Source: Erythrobacter mangrovi
GTDB taxonomy: Bacteria > Pseudomonadota > Alphaproteobacteria > Sphingomonadales > Sphingomonadaceae
Length of the DNA stretch: 64,000 nt
Reading direction: 5' to 3'
NCBI RefSeq assembly: GCF_013260645.1
Contig: NZ_CP053921.1
Coordinates: 2,901,289-2,965,288, forward strand
Below are positions 45,184 to 53,652 of this stretch, piece after piece. Both the position numbers and the translations under genes were made by a program. The notes beneath the pieces are model-generated. The model was given only the letters and a program-made list of their open reading frames with translations. It did no database searches and was not told where the DNA came from. Positions within the stretch are counted from its first letter, which is position 1, and each line of letters opens with the position of its first letter.

Positions 45184-46065
45184 CAGGACCGTAGGGTTGG
45201 TCCTGAAGTACTCGTCGATACTGTCGAACAGCATGCGCACATAGGGGCGTCGCAAGGCGGCCCTTCGACCGAGGAGGTAGATGGCAACATCGAACTCCGG
45301 CGGAGGCGGCAGGCACTCGACCAGGGATGGGTCGGTACGGCCGATCGTCACCGGTAGCGCGGCCAGCGCATTGCCTGAGATGATTGCCGATCGCAGCGCA
45401 TTGTAATTGCTGCAGCGGACTGAACCCTTGCCCTCTTGGGCCAGCTTGGCGAGGTTCTCATACACCGGCAGCTGCGCGAGAGGGCGCTCGGGGATCCCAA
45501 TCCTGTGCCGGGCGACGTCGTCCCATGTCCTGGGACGATCCTGCATGTCCATGTCAGCCGGGGCATAGACGGAAAAGGAGCAGTCGGGCAGGCGACGGCA
45601 TACGACGGCATCGTGGTCGGACGTGGCACGGCCTCGGATGGCGATGTCTGCCTCACCCCTGGCCAAGTCGAAGACCCGGTCGCTGGCCAGCAGCTCGACT
45701 TGCACATTCGGCCAGATCTTTCGGTATTCCTTGAGGATCGGAACGAGCAGCAGTTCATAGTGATCCAGCAGCGTTAGGCGGATCAGTTGGCTCGTTTCCC
45801 CGCGTAATGACGCTGCTTCGGTTTCGAACTCGCAAGCCGCCGTTTCAAGACTTTCCGCATAGGGGGCGAGCGCCAGGGCCGCTTCGGTCGGGCGAAGGCC
45901 CTGCACGGTTCGATCGAACAGGGTCAGCCCGATCGCCGCCTCGAGCGCCGCGACTTTTCGCACCACTGTTGGCTGGCTGCATCCGAGGAATTCGGCGGCA
46001 CGACCGGTCGTCCCAGTCCGCAAGACTGCGAGAAGAACCGCTACGTCATCCCAACTCAGCCTCAT
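45157..46065 (-). CDS. LysR-family transcriptional regulator
   Basis: A 302-residue LysR-type regulator with an N-terminal winged helix-turn-helix (1-60; TTGRAAEFLGCSQPTVVRKV and LFDRTVQGLRPTEAA) and a ligand-binding domain (about 90-290, with ADIAIRGRATS). It is divergent from the secreted-protein and sulfotransferase genes across 122 bases, the classic LysR layout, and so probably controls them. A direct repeat GCAATTC at 46078-46084 and 46102-46108 in the intergenic region is a possible contact. The ATG at 46065 gives the standard N-terminus MRLSWDDVAVLL; a GTG at 46125 would add twenty residues. Confidence 0.9.
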   Translation of the reverse strand: MRLSWDDVAVLLAVLRTGTTGRAAEFLGCSQPTVVRKVAALEAAIGLTLFDRTVQGLRPTEAALALAPYAESLETAACEFETEAASLRGETSQLIRLTLLDHYELLLVPILKEYRKIWPNVQVELLASDRVFDLARGEADIAIRGRATSDHDAVVCRRLPDCSFSVYAPADMDMQDRPRTWDDVARHRIGIPERPLAQLPVYENLAKLAQEGKGSVRCSNYNALRSAIISGNALAALPVTIGRTDPSLVECLPPPPEFDVAIYLLGRRAALRRPYVRMLFDSIDEYFRTNPTVLTGRNATRN

Positions 46066-46187
46066 GCTCCGAGCTATGCAATTCTGAATAGCTGGATGCA
46101 AGCAATTCGGTGTTTGGGAAGGCACCCTCCGCCTATTGGACCGCGCCTAGATCTCCCCGATACTCCGAAGGATGCAAAGACGTGAGA

Positions 46188-46841
46188 ATGAAACTGGCTG
46201 TGTGCCTCCTGCTTGGCTCTGCGATCATCGGCCCAGCACTGCAGGCCGGCCCGATCGAAAATACCGAACCCACTCTCGAAGAAGTTCGCGCGCTTACAAA
46301 TCGCTTCCAGGACGTCAACGTCGCCCTGGCCGAGGGCTATGTTCGCGACCCTTCCAACATGTGTGACACGGCCGAGATGATGGGGCGCCCGGCCGAATAT
46401 GGCGCCATGGGCATCCATTTTTTCAGGCCAGACCTGCTAGGTCTCATCGAAGGCAATGATCGCGTCGCGGGTACGGGAACACACACCGATTTTCGTGAAC
46501 CGAGCATACTGATCTACGAACCTCAGGCTGATGGCACGCTCGAATTGGTCGCCGTCGAGAACCTGGTGTTCGATGCCGCGTGGGAAGCTGCGGGCAAGGG
46601 GCCATTCCCGACCTTCGCCGGCCAACCCTATAACGCCATGCGCGATGACCCCGCGACGAGCCTGGACGAGGCTCACGCCTTTGCGCCCCATCATGATCTT
46701 CACGTCTGGCTTTACCGTGCAAATCCGCGCGGGATCTTTGCCCAGTTCAACCCTGTCGTGAGCTGCGCTGCTCACGCATCTGGCATGGCAGAGGGGGAAG
46801 ACCCGCGCGTGGGCCATGCCGCTCATCCCGGGCACCACTGA
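46188..46841 (+). CDS. Secreted hypothetical protein
   Basis: A 217-residue protein with a clear signal peptide (MKLAVCLLLGSAIIGPALQA) and a periplasmic or extracellular remainder that ends in a His-rich tail (GHAAHPGHH). Segments EMMGRPAEYGAMGIHFF, DFREPSILIYEPQADG and HAFAPHHDLHVWLYRANP contain several histidines that could bind metal. No family is recognised. It is divergent from the LysR gene and 29 bases ahead of the sulfotransferase, so these two are probably one LysR-controlled unit. Confidence 0.72.
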   Translation: MKLAVCLLLGSAIIGPALQAGPIENTEPTLEEVRALTNRFQDVNVALAEGYVRDPSNMCDTAEMMGRPAEYGAMGIHFFRPDLLGLIEGNDRVAGTGTHTDFREPSILIYEPQADGTLELVAVENLVFDAAWEAAGKGPFPTFAGQPYNAMRDDPATSLDEAHAFAPHHDLHVWLYRANPRGIFAQFNPVVSCAAHASGMAEGEDPRVGHAAHPGHH

Positions 46842-46870
46842 CATCCAGCAACCACGCCGAGAGAGACACC

Positions 46871-47797
46871 ATGACCTCGATGCCTTATCCGCAGAAGAGC
46901 CGCGAATTCTTCAATCATCACATGGATTCCACGGTCTGGAACCGGTTTCGATTCCGACCCGACGATGTGATCATCAGCACTTACGCCAAGTCGGGAACGA
47001 CTTGGACCCAGCAGATCGTCGGCCAGCTGCTGTTTGCCGGTGACCCGGAGGTCCGTGTTTCCGAAATCTCGCCATGGCTAGATCTGCGGGTGCCCAGCGA
47101 AGAAGAGAAGTTCGCCATGCTCGAGGAACAGGTCCACCGCCGCTTCATCAAGACCCATCTGCCATTGGACGCCTTCGTCTTCCGGCCGGAGATCAAGCAT
47201 ATCTACATTGGCCGCGATGGTCGGGACGTCGCCTGGAGCATGCACAATCATGCCAACAACTTCCGACCCGAGGTCTACGCTCTGCTCAACGAAACTCCCG
47301 GATTGGTCGGACCGCCGCTTGCCCGGCCCGAACGGGATGAACTCGCCTTCTTTCGCCGCTGGCTCGAAGAGGATGGTCATCCGTTCTGGTCGTTCTGGGA
47401 GAATGTGCGCACCTGGTGGACGGTGCGTGAGCTTCCCAATGTCCTGATGCTGCACTTTTCCGAGATGAGGCGAGACCTGCCCGGTACGGTGAGGCGCATC
47501 GCGGAATTCCTGGACGTCGAACTCGATGATGACCTCCTGGCGCGTGCCGCTGAGCATTCGAGCTTCGACTGGATGAAGCGCAACGCGGATAAATGCGCGC
47601 CGCTTGGCGGTTCGATCTTCGAAGGCGGCGGCGAGACGTTCATCAACCGTGGCAGCAACGGCCGCTGGCAGCAGGTGCTCACGGCGGAGGACGTGGCGGC
47701 ATACGAAGAACGCGCGCTCGCCGAGTTGGGCAAAGATTGCGCCCGATGGCTTACGGATGGCGGGTTCATTGGAGCGGCGAGGCAACTGGCTGCCTGA
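46871..47797 (+). CDS. PAPS-dependent sulfotransferase (SULT-like)
   Basis: A 308-residue cytosolic sulfotransferase. The 5'-phosphosulfate loop is TYAKSGTTWTQQIV (37-50), the catalytic histidine H96 is in IKTHLPLD, the 3'-phosphate motif is GRDGRDVAWSMHNH (114-127), and NRGSNGRWQQVLT near the C-terminus is the final PAPS-binding segment. It moves sulfate from PAPS to a hydroxyl or amine acceptor. The acceptor is unknown; relatives act on phenols, steroids and lipids. It follows the secreted hypothetical gene and probably shares its LysR control. Confidence 0.92.
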   Translation: MTSMPYPQKSREFFNHHMDSTVWNRFRFRPDDVIISTYAKSGTTWTQQIVGQLLFAGDPEVRVSEISPWLDLRVPSEEEKFAMLEEQVHRRFIKTHLPLDAFVFRPEIKHIYIGRDGRDVAWSMHNHANNFRPEVYALLNETPGLVGPPLARPERDELAFFRRWLEEDGHPFWSFWENVRTWWTVRELPNVLMLHFSEMRRDLPGTVRRIAEFLDVELDDDLLARAAEHSSFDWMKRNADKCAPLGGSIFEGGGETFINRGSNGRWQQVLTAEDVAAYEERALAELGKDCARWLTDGGFIGAARQLAA

Positions 47798-47972
47798 TAT
47801 CTTGCGAACCATTCGCCAGGGGCGTCAAGGAAGCGCTGCTGACCACGCGTTCTTCACCGTGCGCTTGGGACGTGAGTTGAGTCCGGAGATAGGTCATCAA
47901 ATGACAAGCTGTTGACGAAAAAGGATTTCAAGAGAAGGAGTCGCCAGCCCACATTCTCCGAGACAGCCCAAT

Positions 47973-48860
47973 ATGTCGCACTTTCTGCTTAAGCTTGCCC
48001 CGAGGCCCAAGGACCAAACTGAACGGCGGAAGATAGGCGCCGCGCTCGTCAATATGGCCCGACATGATGGATCATTCCGAGTTTCGACCGACCGCGCGAC
48101 TGGCGAAATGGTCATCTGGGGCACGAGCGAATACCAACTCCATGAGTTCATCACTCGCTTGAAACAGGAGTCAGGCGCGGACTTCGATGTGGACGGACTT
48201 GAGATCGCCTACCGGGAAACCTTCATCAAGAAAGTGAACGTGGACTATGCCCACGATGCCCGGTCGGACGGGTCTCGTCAGTTTGGCCGCATCAAGATAG
48301 CGGTCAGTCGGGGCATGCGTGGTGGGGGTATCAACTTCATCGATGAAACCGATGAAAGTGTCATTCCGCGTCGCTTCATAGCTGCGATAGAGAAGGGCGT
48401 GCGCGAACAGGCAGAGTGCGGATATCTGGTAGGCTATCCGATCCGCGACTTCGATGTTCGGTTGAAAGGAGGCGCATTCGACGAAGAGGACTCGAGTGCG
48501 GCCTCTTTTGAAATGGCGGGGCGCGGTGCCTTGCGCGAAGCAGCGCGAAAGGCTGGCGTCAAGCTGCTCGAACCAATCATGGACCTGCAAGTCGTAACCC
48601 CCGAAGACTGTCTGGAGGGTGTCGTTGCTGACCTTATCGACCGTCGTGGCCGAATCCTGGCCACCGAAGGCCATGGCAGCACCCGCGCGGTCCAGGCGCG
48701 CGTGCCACTTGCGCGGTTGTCCGGCTACAGCAATGATTTGCGAGCGCGTACCCAAGACCAAGCGCAATACACGATGCGGTACAGCCATTATGACGATGCG
48801 CCACTCGGCTGGATCGCTCCTGACGAACCTTCTCCTATCGCGAATGCACTGAGAGCGTGA
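47973..48860 (+). CDS. Free-standing EF-G domain III-V protein lacking the GTPase domain
   Basis: A 295-residue protein that aligns with the C-terminal part of elongation factor G only: domain III (1-68; FRVSTDRATGEMVIWG), domain IV (about 75-198; IAYRETFIKKVNVDYA, IPRRFIAAIEKGVREQ, EEDSSAASFEMAGRGALREA) and domain V (about 199-280; LLEPIMDLQVVTPED, GVVADLIDRRGRI, LSGYSNDLRARTQ). Domains I and II (GTPase) are absent, and nothing resembling them is seen upstream. The tip histidine of domain IV is aspartate here (D170). The frame is intact over its full length. An AGAAGGAG lies 33 bases before the ATG, too far to be a normal ribosome site. Confidence 0.88.
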   Translation: MSHFLLKLAPRPKDQTERRKIGAALVNMARHDGSFRVSTDRATGEMVIWGTSEYQLHEFITRLKQESGADFDVDGLEIAYRETFIKKVNVDYAHDARSDGSRQFGRIKIAVSRGMRGGGINFIDETDESVIPRRFIAAIEKGVREQAECGYLVGYPIRDFDVRLKGGAFDEEDSSAASFEMAGRGALREAARKAGVKLLEPIMDLQVVTPEDCLEGVVADLIDRRGRILATEGHGSTRAVQARVPLARLSGYSNDLRARTQDQAQYTMRYSHYDDAPLGWIAPDEPSPIANALRA

Positions 48861-48939
48861 AACCAAGAACTTGGCGCGTCAGGCCGAATGTTGAAGCCCC
48901 GATCCTGCCCTCATGATCATTGGGCCGACCCAATGCAAG

Positions 48940-48965
48940 AAGGGCCGCCCTTGCGGACGGCCCTT
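48940..48965 (-). terminator. Terminator between convergent EF-G-like and TonB receptor genes
   Basis: Stem AAGGGCCG (48940-48947) and CGGCCCTT (48958-48965) with a ten-base loop. On the minus strand it is followed by CTTCTTGC, so it mainly serves the receptor transcript, 23 bases past its stop. Confidence 0.7.
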
Positions 48966-48988
48966 CCCGGAAGAAGCTGGTTGGCAAC

Positions 48989-51712
48989 TTAGAATTCGGC
49001 TGACAGCCCGATGCTGAAGCTAGTGCCGACATCGTAGCTGTTGATCTCGATGCGGTTGGTGCCGTTGTTCTGATATTCCTCGTAGTCGCGGCCCGTGAGG
49101 TTCCGCGCTTCGAGCTTCAGTTCCATCTCGGCCCCGGCCAGGGTGAAGCCCTGGCGCACCACGAAGTCGAGCCGCAGCCCCGGGTTCTCGACGATATCGG
49201 GCAGGGTACCCGTGCCGCGACTGGTCACCCGTTCGCTGGCATAGGTCAGCAGCAGGGTTGCCTGGCTCACCTTGTCGAGATCCTCGATGCCCAGCTGCAG
49301 GTTGACGAGATGGTCCGACTGGCCGGTCAGTGGTACACCGTCGCGGAAGAAGTTGGTCGCGGGCTGGGGGACCGATGGGAACACTTGCGTCGTATCGCTG
49401 TCCGAAACCTTCAGTTCCGATTTGGTGTAGGTGTAGTTCGCGATGGCGACGAAGCGCTTGCTCTCGAACCAGCCGCCGAGTTCGTAGAGGTCCTTGTTCC
49501 ACTGGAACTCGAATTCGGCGCCGTAAAGCTCAGCGGACGGCGCGTTGGCAAAACCGCTGACCTGGTCGTTGTCCGAGAAGCTCGAGAAGACCTCGATCGG
49601 GCGCTCGATGTCCTTGTAGAAACCGGCAACGCTCGCGCGGCTGCCCGAGCCCCAGTAATACTCGGCTCGCGCTTCATAGTTGGTCAGCTTGCTGTCGACC
49701 AATTGCGGGTTGCCGTTGAACCGGCGGTTGCTTTCGGGATCGTAATAGGTCTGGAACACCAGCTCGCGGAACTGCGGGCGGGCAATCGTCTTCGAGGCGT
49801 TGAGCCGCAGCTGCAGGCTGTCGCTCGCTTCCCAGGTCAGCGTGGCCGCGGGCAGGAAGTAGTCGTTTGTGAGCAGCGACCCGGTGGTCGATCCATTGGG
49901 CTGTCCGTCGAGGCCCAGCGGGATAACCTCTTGCGTGGCGTCCTCATACCGAACGCCAAGGTCGAGCGAGATCGTGTCCACCGGCTTGACGCGGGCCTGG
50001 ACATAGCCGGCCTTGATTTCGAGCCCGGCGTCGAAGGCCGGGTCCGACCCTGTCGTATCGAAGATCGTGTAACCGAAGGGGCCAAGGCCTGCAGCCTGCT
50101 GTGCCGCCGGATCGAACCCGAACTTGATCAGCGATGGCTGGAGCAGGAGGTCGGGGCGGAAGGCACCAAAGACATCCGGATAATCGCCGGTCGCGCGGAT
50201 ATCGAGTTCGCGGCGCGAGGAGAAGCGGCTGGTGTCGGTATAGGCACCGCCGACCGTCACTCCAAGCCAATCGGCTAGCTGGTAGCTGACATCGAGACCG
50301 CCATAGTACAGGTCTTCGGTCAGGTCGGAGAAAGCGACGATCACGCCACCACGCTGCGGATTGAGCGTGTTGAGGAAGATATCGCCGAACGGGTCGTTGG
50401 CATTGTTCGAGCGGGTGTAGCGGAAGGTCCATTCATACGGAGCCTCACGCTGCGTCTGGGCATAGCCAGCCCGTACATCGACCGACAGGTCGTTGAACCG
50501 CAACTCGCCGGTGAACTGGGTATCGAACAGCTGGCGTTCGTACCAGGCGGTATCCTGGGTCAGATCGGTGTCGCCATTCTGGAAGTCCTCGCTTTGCCGC
50601 AAGGCGCCGCGCTTGAGCGTATCGCGAATGAACAGGTTCGTCAGGCGGAAGCGATGTTCGCCGACCTCGAGGCCGAGGCCCAGCATCGCGTTCACCAATA
50701 TCCGGTTGTCGGTCGAAAACTCGCGCCCGTCGGTATCGAGGTCGAGATCGTCGTTCACCGCGGTCTGCTTGGTGATGTAGCGGTTGCGCCACTTGTTGCT
50801 CAGCGATGCAGTGGCGATGATGCCCAGCTGGCCGTCGCCGAACACGTCAAAGGCGGTGCCGGCAGTGATTCCGGCAGAGAAATTGACCGGCAGGTGGTCG
50901 GTCTTCTGCAGCACCACCAGGTTGGGGTCGGCGATGTTCAGCAGGATCGCTTGCTGGTCGACCGCCGGATCTTCGATCGGCAGGCCGCTGGCGAAATACT
51001 GCTGCAGCGCGGGGGTCAGGTCGCGACGGCCGCTGTCGAAGCCGAACCAGTCGTAGCTGGACCCGTAATAGGTATAGCCGTCGCCGCCGGTCGTTTCGGT
51101 ATCGCCGCTCAGGCTGCCGCTGATTTTCACAAAGCTTTCGGTCGGGATGGCGCGGGTGGTGAGGTTGATCACACCGCCGCCGAATTCACCCGGGAAATTG
51201 GCCGAATAGGTTTTCTGCACCAGGCTGGATGCCACGATGCTGGTCGGGAAAATGTCCAGCGGCACAACACGGCTTAGCGGTTCGGGCGAGGGCAGCGGCA
51301 GGCCGTTGAGCAATGCGAGCGAATAGCGATCGCCAAGGCCGCGCACATAGACCAGGCCATTGCCGACGGTCGACAGGCCGGTGACGCGGTTGAGCGCGCC
51401 GGCAATGTCGCCTTCGCCGGTGCGGGCGATACTGGCTGCGTCGAGTACCGAGACGACCTGCGTCGAAGCGCGCGTCACGTCCTGGCGACGACGCCCGGTA
51501 ACCACGATCGAACCGCCGGGGATCGAGACCTCCGGCTGTTCGAACTCCTGGTCTTCCTGCGCGTCATCGATGACATCGACAGGGGCGTCCTGCAGGTCCT
51601 CGACCGTCTGGTCGTCCGCGGTGGGTGCGCTAGCCTGAGCAAAGGCAATGCTCGGCATGTTGAGCGCGGTGGAGAGCAGGAGCAGCGCAGTCAGCTGCTT
51701 GCCGGTCGACAT
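48989..51712 (-). CDS. TonB-dependent receptor (partner of beta-helix lipoprotein)
   Basis: A 907-residue outer-membrane receptor. It has a signal peptide (LNMPSIAFAQA), an acidic linker, a TonB-box-like SIVVTGRRRQDVTRAS, a plug with GALNRVTGLSTVGNGLVYVR and PSPEPLSRVVPLDIFPTSIV, and a barrel ending TSFSIGLSAEF. The GLGDRYSLALLNGLPLPSPE motif marks a defined sphingomonad/Caulobacter subfamily. It lies 117 bases after the lipoprotein gene, which suggests joint function at the outer membrane. The ATG at 51712 has AGGGGG upstream; one at 51730 is possible. The substrate is unknown. Confidence 0.92.
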   Translation of the reverse strand: MSTGKQLTALLLLSTALNMPSIAFAQASAPTADDQTVEDLQDAPVDVIDDAQEDQEFEQPEVSIPGGSIVVTGRRRQDVTRASTQVVSVLDAASIARTGEGDIAGALNRVTGLSTVGNGLVYVRGLGDRYSLALLNGLPLPSPEPLSRVVPLDIFPTSIVASSLVQKTYSANFPGEFGGGVINLTTRAIPTESFVKISGSLSGDTETTGGDGYTYYGSSYDWFGFDSGRRDLTPALQQYFASGLPIEDPAVDQQAILLNIADPNLVVLQKTDHLPVNFSAGITAGTAFDVFGDGQLGIIATASLSNKWRNRYITKQTAVNDDLDLDTDGREFSTDNRILVNAMLGLGLEVGEHRFRLTNLFIRDTLKRGALRQSEDFQNGDTDLTQDTAWYERQLFDTQFTGELRFNDLSVDVRAGYAQTQREAPYEWTFRYTRSNNANDPFGDIFLNTLNPQRGGVIVAFSDLTEDLYYGGLDVSYQLADWLGVTVGGAYTDTSRFSSRRELDIRATGDYPDVFGAFRPDLLLQPSLIKFGFDPAAQQAAGLGPFGYTIFDTTGSDPAFDAGLEIKAGYVQARVKPVDTISLDLGVRYEDATQEVIPLGLDGQPNGSTTGSLLTNDYFLPAATLTWEASDSLQLRLNASKTIARPQFRELVFQTYYDPESNRRFNGNPQLVDSKLTNYEARAEYYWGSGSRASVAGFYKDIERPIEVFSSFSDNDQVSGFANAPSAELYGAEFEFQWNKDLYELGGWFESKRFVAIANYTYTKSELKVSDSDTTQVFPSVPQPATNFFRDGVPLTGQSDHLVNLQLGIEDLDKVSQATLLLTYASERVTSRGTGTLPDIVENPGLRLDFVVRQGFTLAGAEMELKLEARNLTGRDYEEYQNNGTNRIEINSYDVGTSFSIGLSAEF

Positions 51713-51781
51713 GGTATAAGACCCCCTCATTGTCAGGCCTGGAAATTCTGCATGGGCCACTGGCCCCAATTGGGAACGGGA

Positions 51782-51817
51782 CTGCGGGGGGACGCGGCGT
51801 GCGCGCCCCCCCCGCAG
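51782..51817 (-). terminator. GC-rich hairpin between lipoprotein and receptor genes
   Basis: A perfect 10-bp stem, CTGCGGGGGG (51782-51791) and CCCCCCGCAG (51808-51817), directly after the lipoprotein stop. No T-run follows, so it may act as an attenuator or mRNA stabiliser that sets unequal lipoprotein and receptor levels rather than as a full terminator. Confidence 0.55.
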
Positions 51818-51829
51818 CCAAGTGCCGGA

Positions 51830-53404
51830 TCAGCTGTAGACCGGCAGGGAAGTGCAGTCGGACACCGCCGCGTCGAAGGTCACGGTCGGCGAATTGCAGG
51901 TCCAGCCGTTCACCCAGGTCCGGTTCGCGGCGTAGACTGCGCCGATTTCTCCCGGCAGGACGAAGAAGGCGTCAAACGCGGTGGGGTCGAAGACCGTCAC
52001 GCCGCCTTCGTTGGAGCCATTGAGGAAATCCATCGTCAGCGTGTTGGTGAAGCCGGCGTTGTTGTTGGTGCCTGCTTCGTAGCGGGCCTGGATGGCCGCT
52101 GCCGTCACGCCGCCCGAGCTATCGCGGAAGTCGGTCGCGCAATCGAGCACGAAGGAGTTGAACGCCACCGGGCCAGCTTCGTCGAGGCCGGCATCAACCG
52201 CGCGACCCAGCGTGTCGGTGCCATCGACGCGGAGGCACGGGGTGCCGCCGGTGCGGTCGACAAGCACGGAGTTTACGATGGTGTAGTCGGCCTTGCCGCG
52301 GATGCGGATCGCCTGGTCGCCCACGCCGCTGTTGGCGATGAAGGTGGCGTTCGAGATCCGCGTGTTCTGGCGCGGCGTGTTCTCTTCATTGGTATTGCTT
52401 GAGTCGGCTTCGATGATGGTGTCGCCGGTGTTCGGGCGCTGCACGACCAGGACGAACTGCATGTTTGTCTTCACGCCGGTGTCGGTGTCGAGTCCGTCGT
52501 CCTCTGCGCCGACCACGATGAGATTGCTGACGTCGAACTGGCCGCCGAAGAATTCGACGCCGTCATCCGAGCTGTTGTAGCTCATGATGTGGTGGAGTGT
52601 CGTACCCGAGCCGACCCCGCCGGTGGTCAGCGACTGCAGTTCGTTGTCGCCCGAAAGGACGAAACCCGAATAGCGGATCTGGACATAGCTCATGCTGCCC
52701 GAGTTGTCGTTCACGGTCGCGCCGCCGAACAGGGCAGGCTGGGCCGCGCCTTCGACCTGTCGTTCGCAGGCAGTGGTACCCGGCGTTGCGCCCGGGGCGA
52801 TACAGTCGGTGACTGGGGCACGGCCCGAAAGGACGACGCCGCCCCACTGGCCCGATGAGTTCGAGGTGTTGAGGCCCTGCACGTTGTCACGACTGGTGAA
52901 GATGATCGGGCGATCGGCTGTGCCATTCGCCTGGATGGTGTTGCCACGATTGACGTTGAGGAAGCTCGAGCCCGAAGCGTAGAGAATGACGCCCGGCTCG
53001 ATCGTCAGTTCGACGTCGGTGTCGGCTGCCGTGGCGGTCGGACCGCCATCGGTGCCCACGTCGACGCGGCCGTTGATGCGATAGAGCAGGCCCTTGATGT
53101 AAGGCAGGGTCGAACTGGCGACGAAGCGCGCGGGCAGGGTGCAGACACGGTATTCGCCGGTGGGGCCCGAGATCGTTCCGCTGTCGGTGAGGCCTACCGG
53201 ATCGCTGATCGTCGGGCAGCCCGCAGCAGGGGTCACCAGGCTCGACGTCGGAGTTGGTGTTGGGGTCGGTGTCGGGGTCGAAGTGGCGGGCGGGTTGATG
53301 ACAATGTTGCCGCCGGTGCCGGGCGAGACGATTTCGTCGGCTCCGCAGCTGGCAAGAGCCAGCGCGCTACAGCCGAGGACGAGCGAACGATGTAGATTGG
53401 TCAC
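51830..53404 (-). CDS. Outer-membrane lipoprotein, beta-helix-like, TonB-receptor partner
   Basis: A 524-residue lipoprotein. The signal ends in LALASC, followed by a flexible linker with repeated Pro-Thr, then a long repetitive region with beta-helix-like rungs (LNVNRGNTIQANGTADRPII, GGVGSGTTLHHIMSYNSSDD, EFFGGQFDVSNLIVVGAEDD) and cysteine pairs. Similar proteins precede TonB receptors in sphingomonads and Caulobacter-type genomes. It may cap or feed the receptor, in the way SusD does for SusC, although it is not SusD-like. The GTG at 53404 has GAGGGGAC upstream and is chosen over a TTG further out. Confidence 0.78.
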   Translation of the reverse strand: MTNLHRSLVLGCSALALASCGADEIVSPGTGGNIVINPPATSTPTPTPTPTPTSSLVTPAAGCPTISDPVGLTDSGTISGPTGEYRVCTLPARFVASSTLPYIKGLLYRINGRVDVGTDGGPTATAADTDVELTIEPGVILYASGSSFLNVNRGNTIQANGTADRPIIFTSRDNVQGLNTSNSSGQWGGVVLSGRAPVTDCIAPGATPGTTACERQVEGAAQPALFGGATVNDNSGSMSYVQIRYSGFVLSGDNELQSLTTGGVGSGTTLHHIMSYNSSDDGVEFFGGQFDVSNLIVVGAEDDGLDTDTGVKTNMQFVLVVQRPNTGDTIIEADSSNTNEENTPRQNTRISNATFIANSGVGDQAIRIRGKADYTIVNSVLVDRTGGTPCLRVDGTDTLGRAVDAGLDEAGPVAFNSFVLDCATDFRDSSGGVTAAAIQARYEAGTNNNAGFTNTLTMDFLNGSNEGGVTVFDPTAFDAFFVLPGEIGAVYAANRTWVNGWTCNSPTVTFDAAVSDCTSLPVYS

Positions 53405-53481
53405 GGGTAACGGTCCCCTCAAAAACCAGATGAACTGAAAAGCGCGAATTCGGTGATCGCGACTCGCCAGCTAGGGGTCGT

Positions 53482-53508
53482 TCGTGACAGTTTGTGTCGG
53501 TTCGTGAC
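53482..53508 (-). promoter_or_regulatory. Three heptamer repeats at 10-bp spacing upstream of lipoprotein-receptor operon
   Basis: TCGTGAC (53482-53488), TTGTGTC (53492-53498) and TCGTGAC (53502-53508) are spaced exactly ten bases apart, 78-104 bases upstream of the lipoprotein GTG. On the minus strand they read GTCACGA/GACACAA/GTCACGA, similar to the GTCACAA repeat in front of the OmpR-type regulator at 43414. A multimeric regulator binding one face of the helix is likely. Confidence 0.55.
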
Positions 53509-53515
53509 CGTTATG

Positions 53516-53567
53516 TTGCAGTTTCAACAGAAAGATCCGGGAATTCCGGATCGGGCTGAAATTGCAG
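53516..53567. repeat. Nested inverted repeats in divergent intergenic region
   Basis: Outer arms TTGCAGTTTCA (53516-53526) and TGAAATTGCAG (53557-53567) pair at nine of eleven positions; inner arms GATCCGG (53534-53540) and CCGGATC (53546-53552) pair perfectly. TTGCAG recurs at 53592. It could form a cruciform or a long hairpin in a leader transcript for the plus-strand gene at 53653. Confidence 0.5.
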
Positions 53568-53652
53568 TTTTATGACAATGTTTCAGTTTTGTTGCAGTCG
53601 AACCCGTGGCGCAGCACAAAGGGTGCGTAGCGAAAACACGGGGAGACATGTC

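Noticed and set aside
46078..46108. GCAATTC direct repeat as a firm LysR operator
   Set aside because: The repeat lacks clear dyad symmetry and the spacing is not diagnostic, so it is only mentioned with the LysR gene.
47798..47972. Upstream remnant of EF-G domains I-II
   Set aside because: The 175 bases between the sulfotransferase and the EF-G-like frame show no GTPase or domain II pattern in any frame examined.
53229..53290. Tandem repeat of GT/GG-rich hexamers as a separate repeat element
   Set aside because: It encodes the Pro-Thr linker of the lipoprotein and is in frame, so it is part of that gene.
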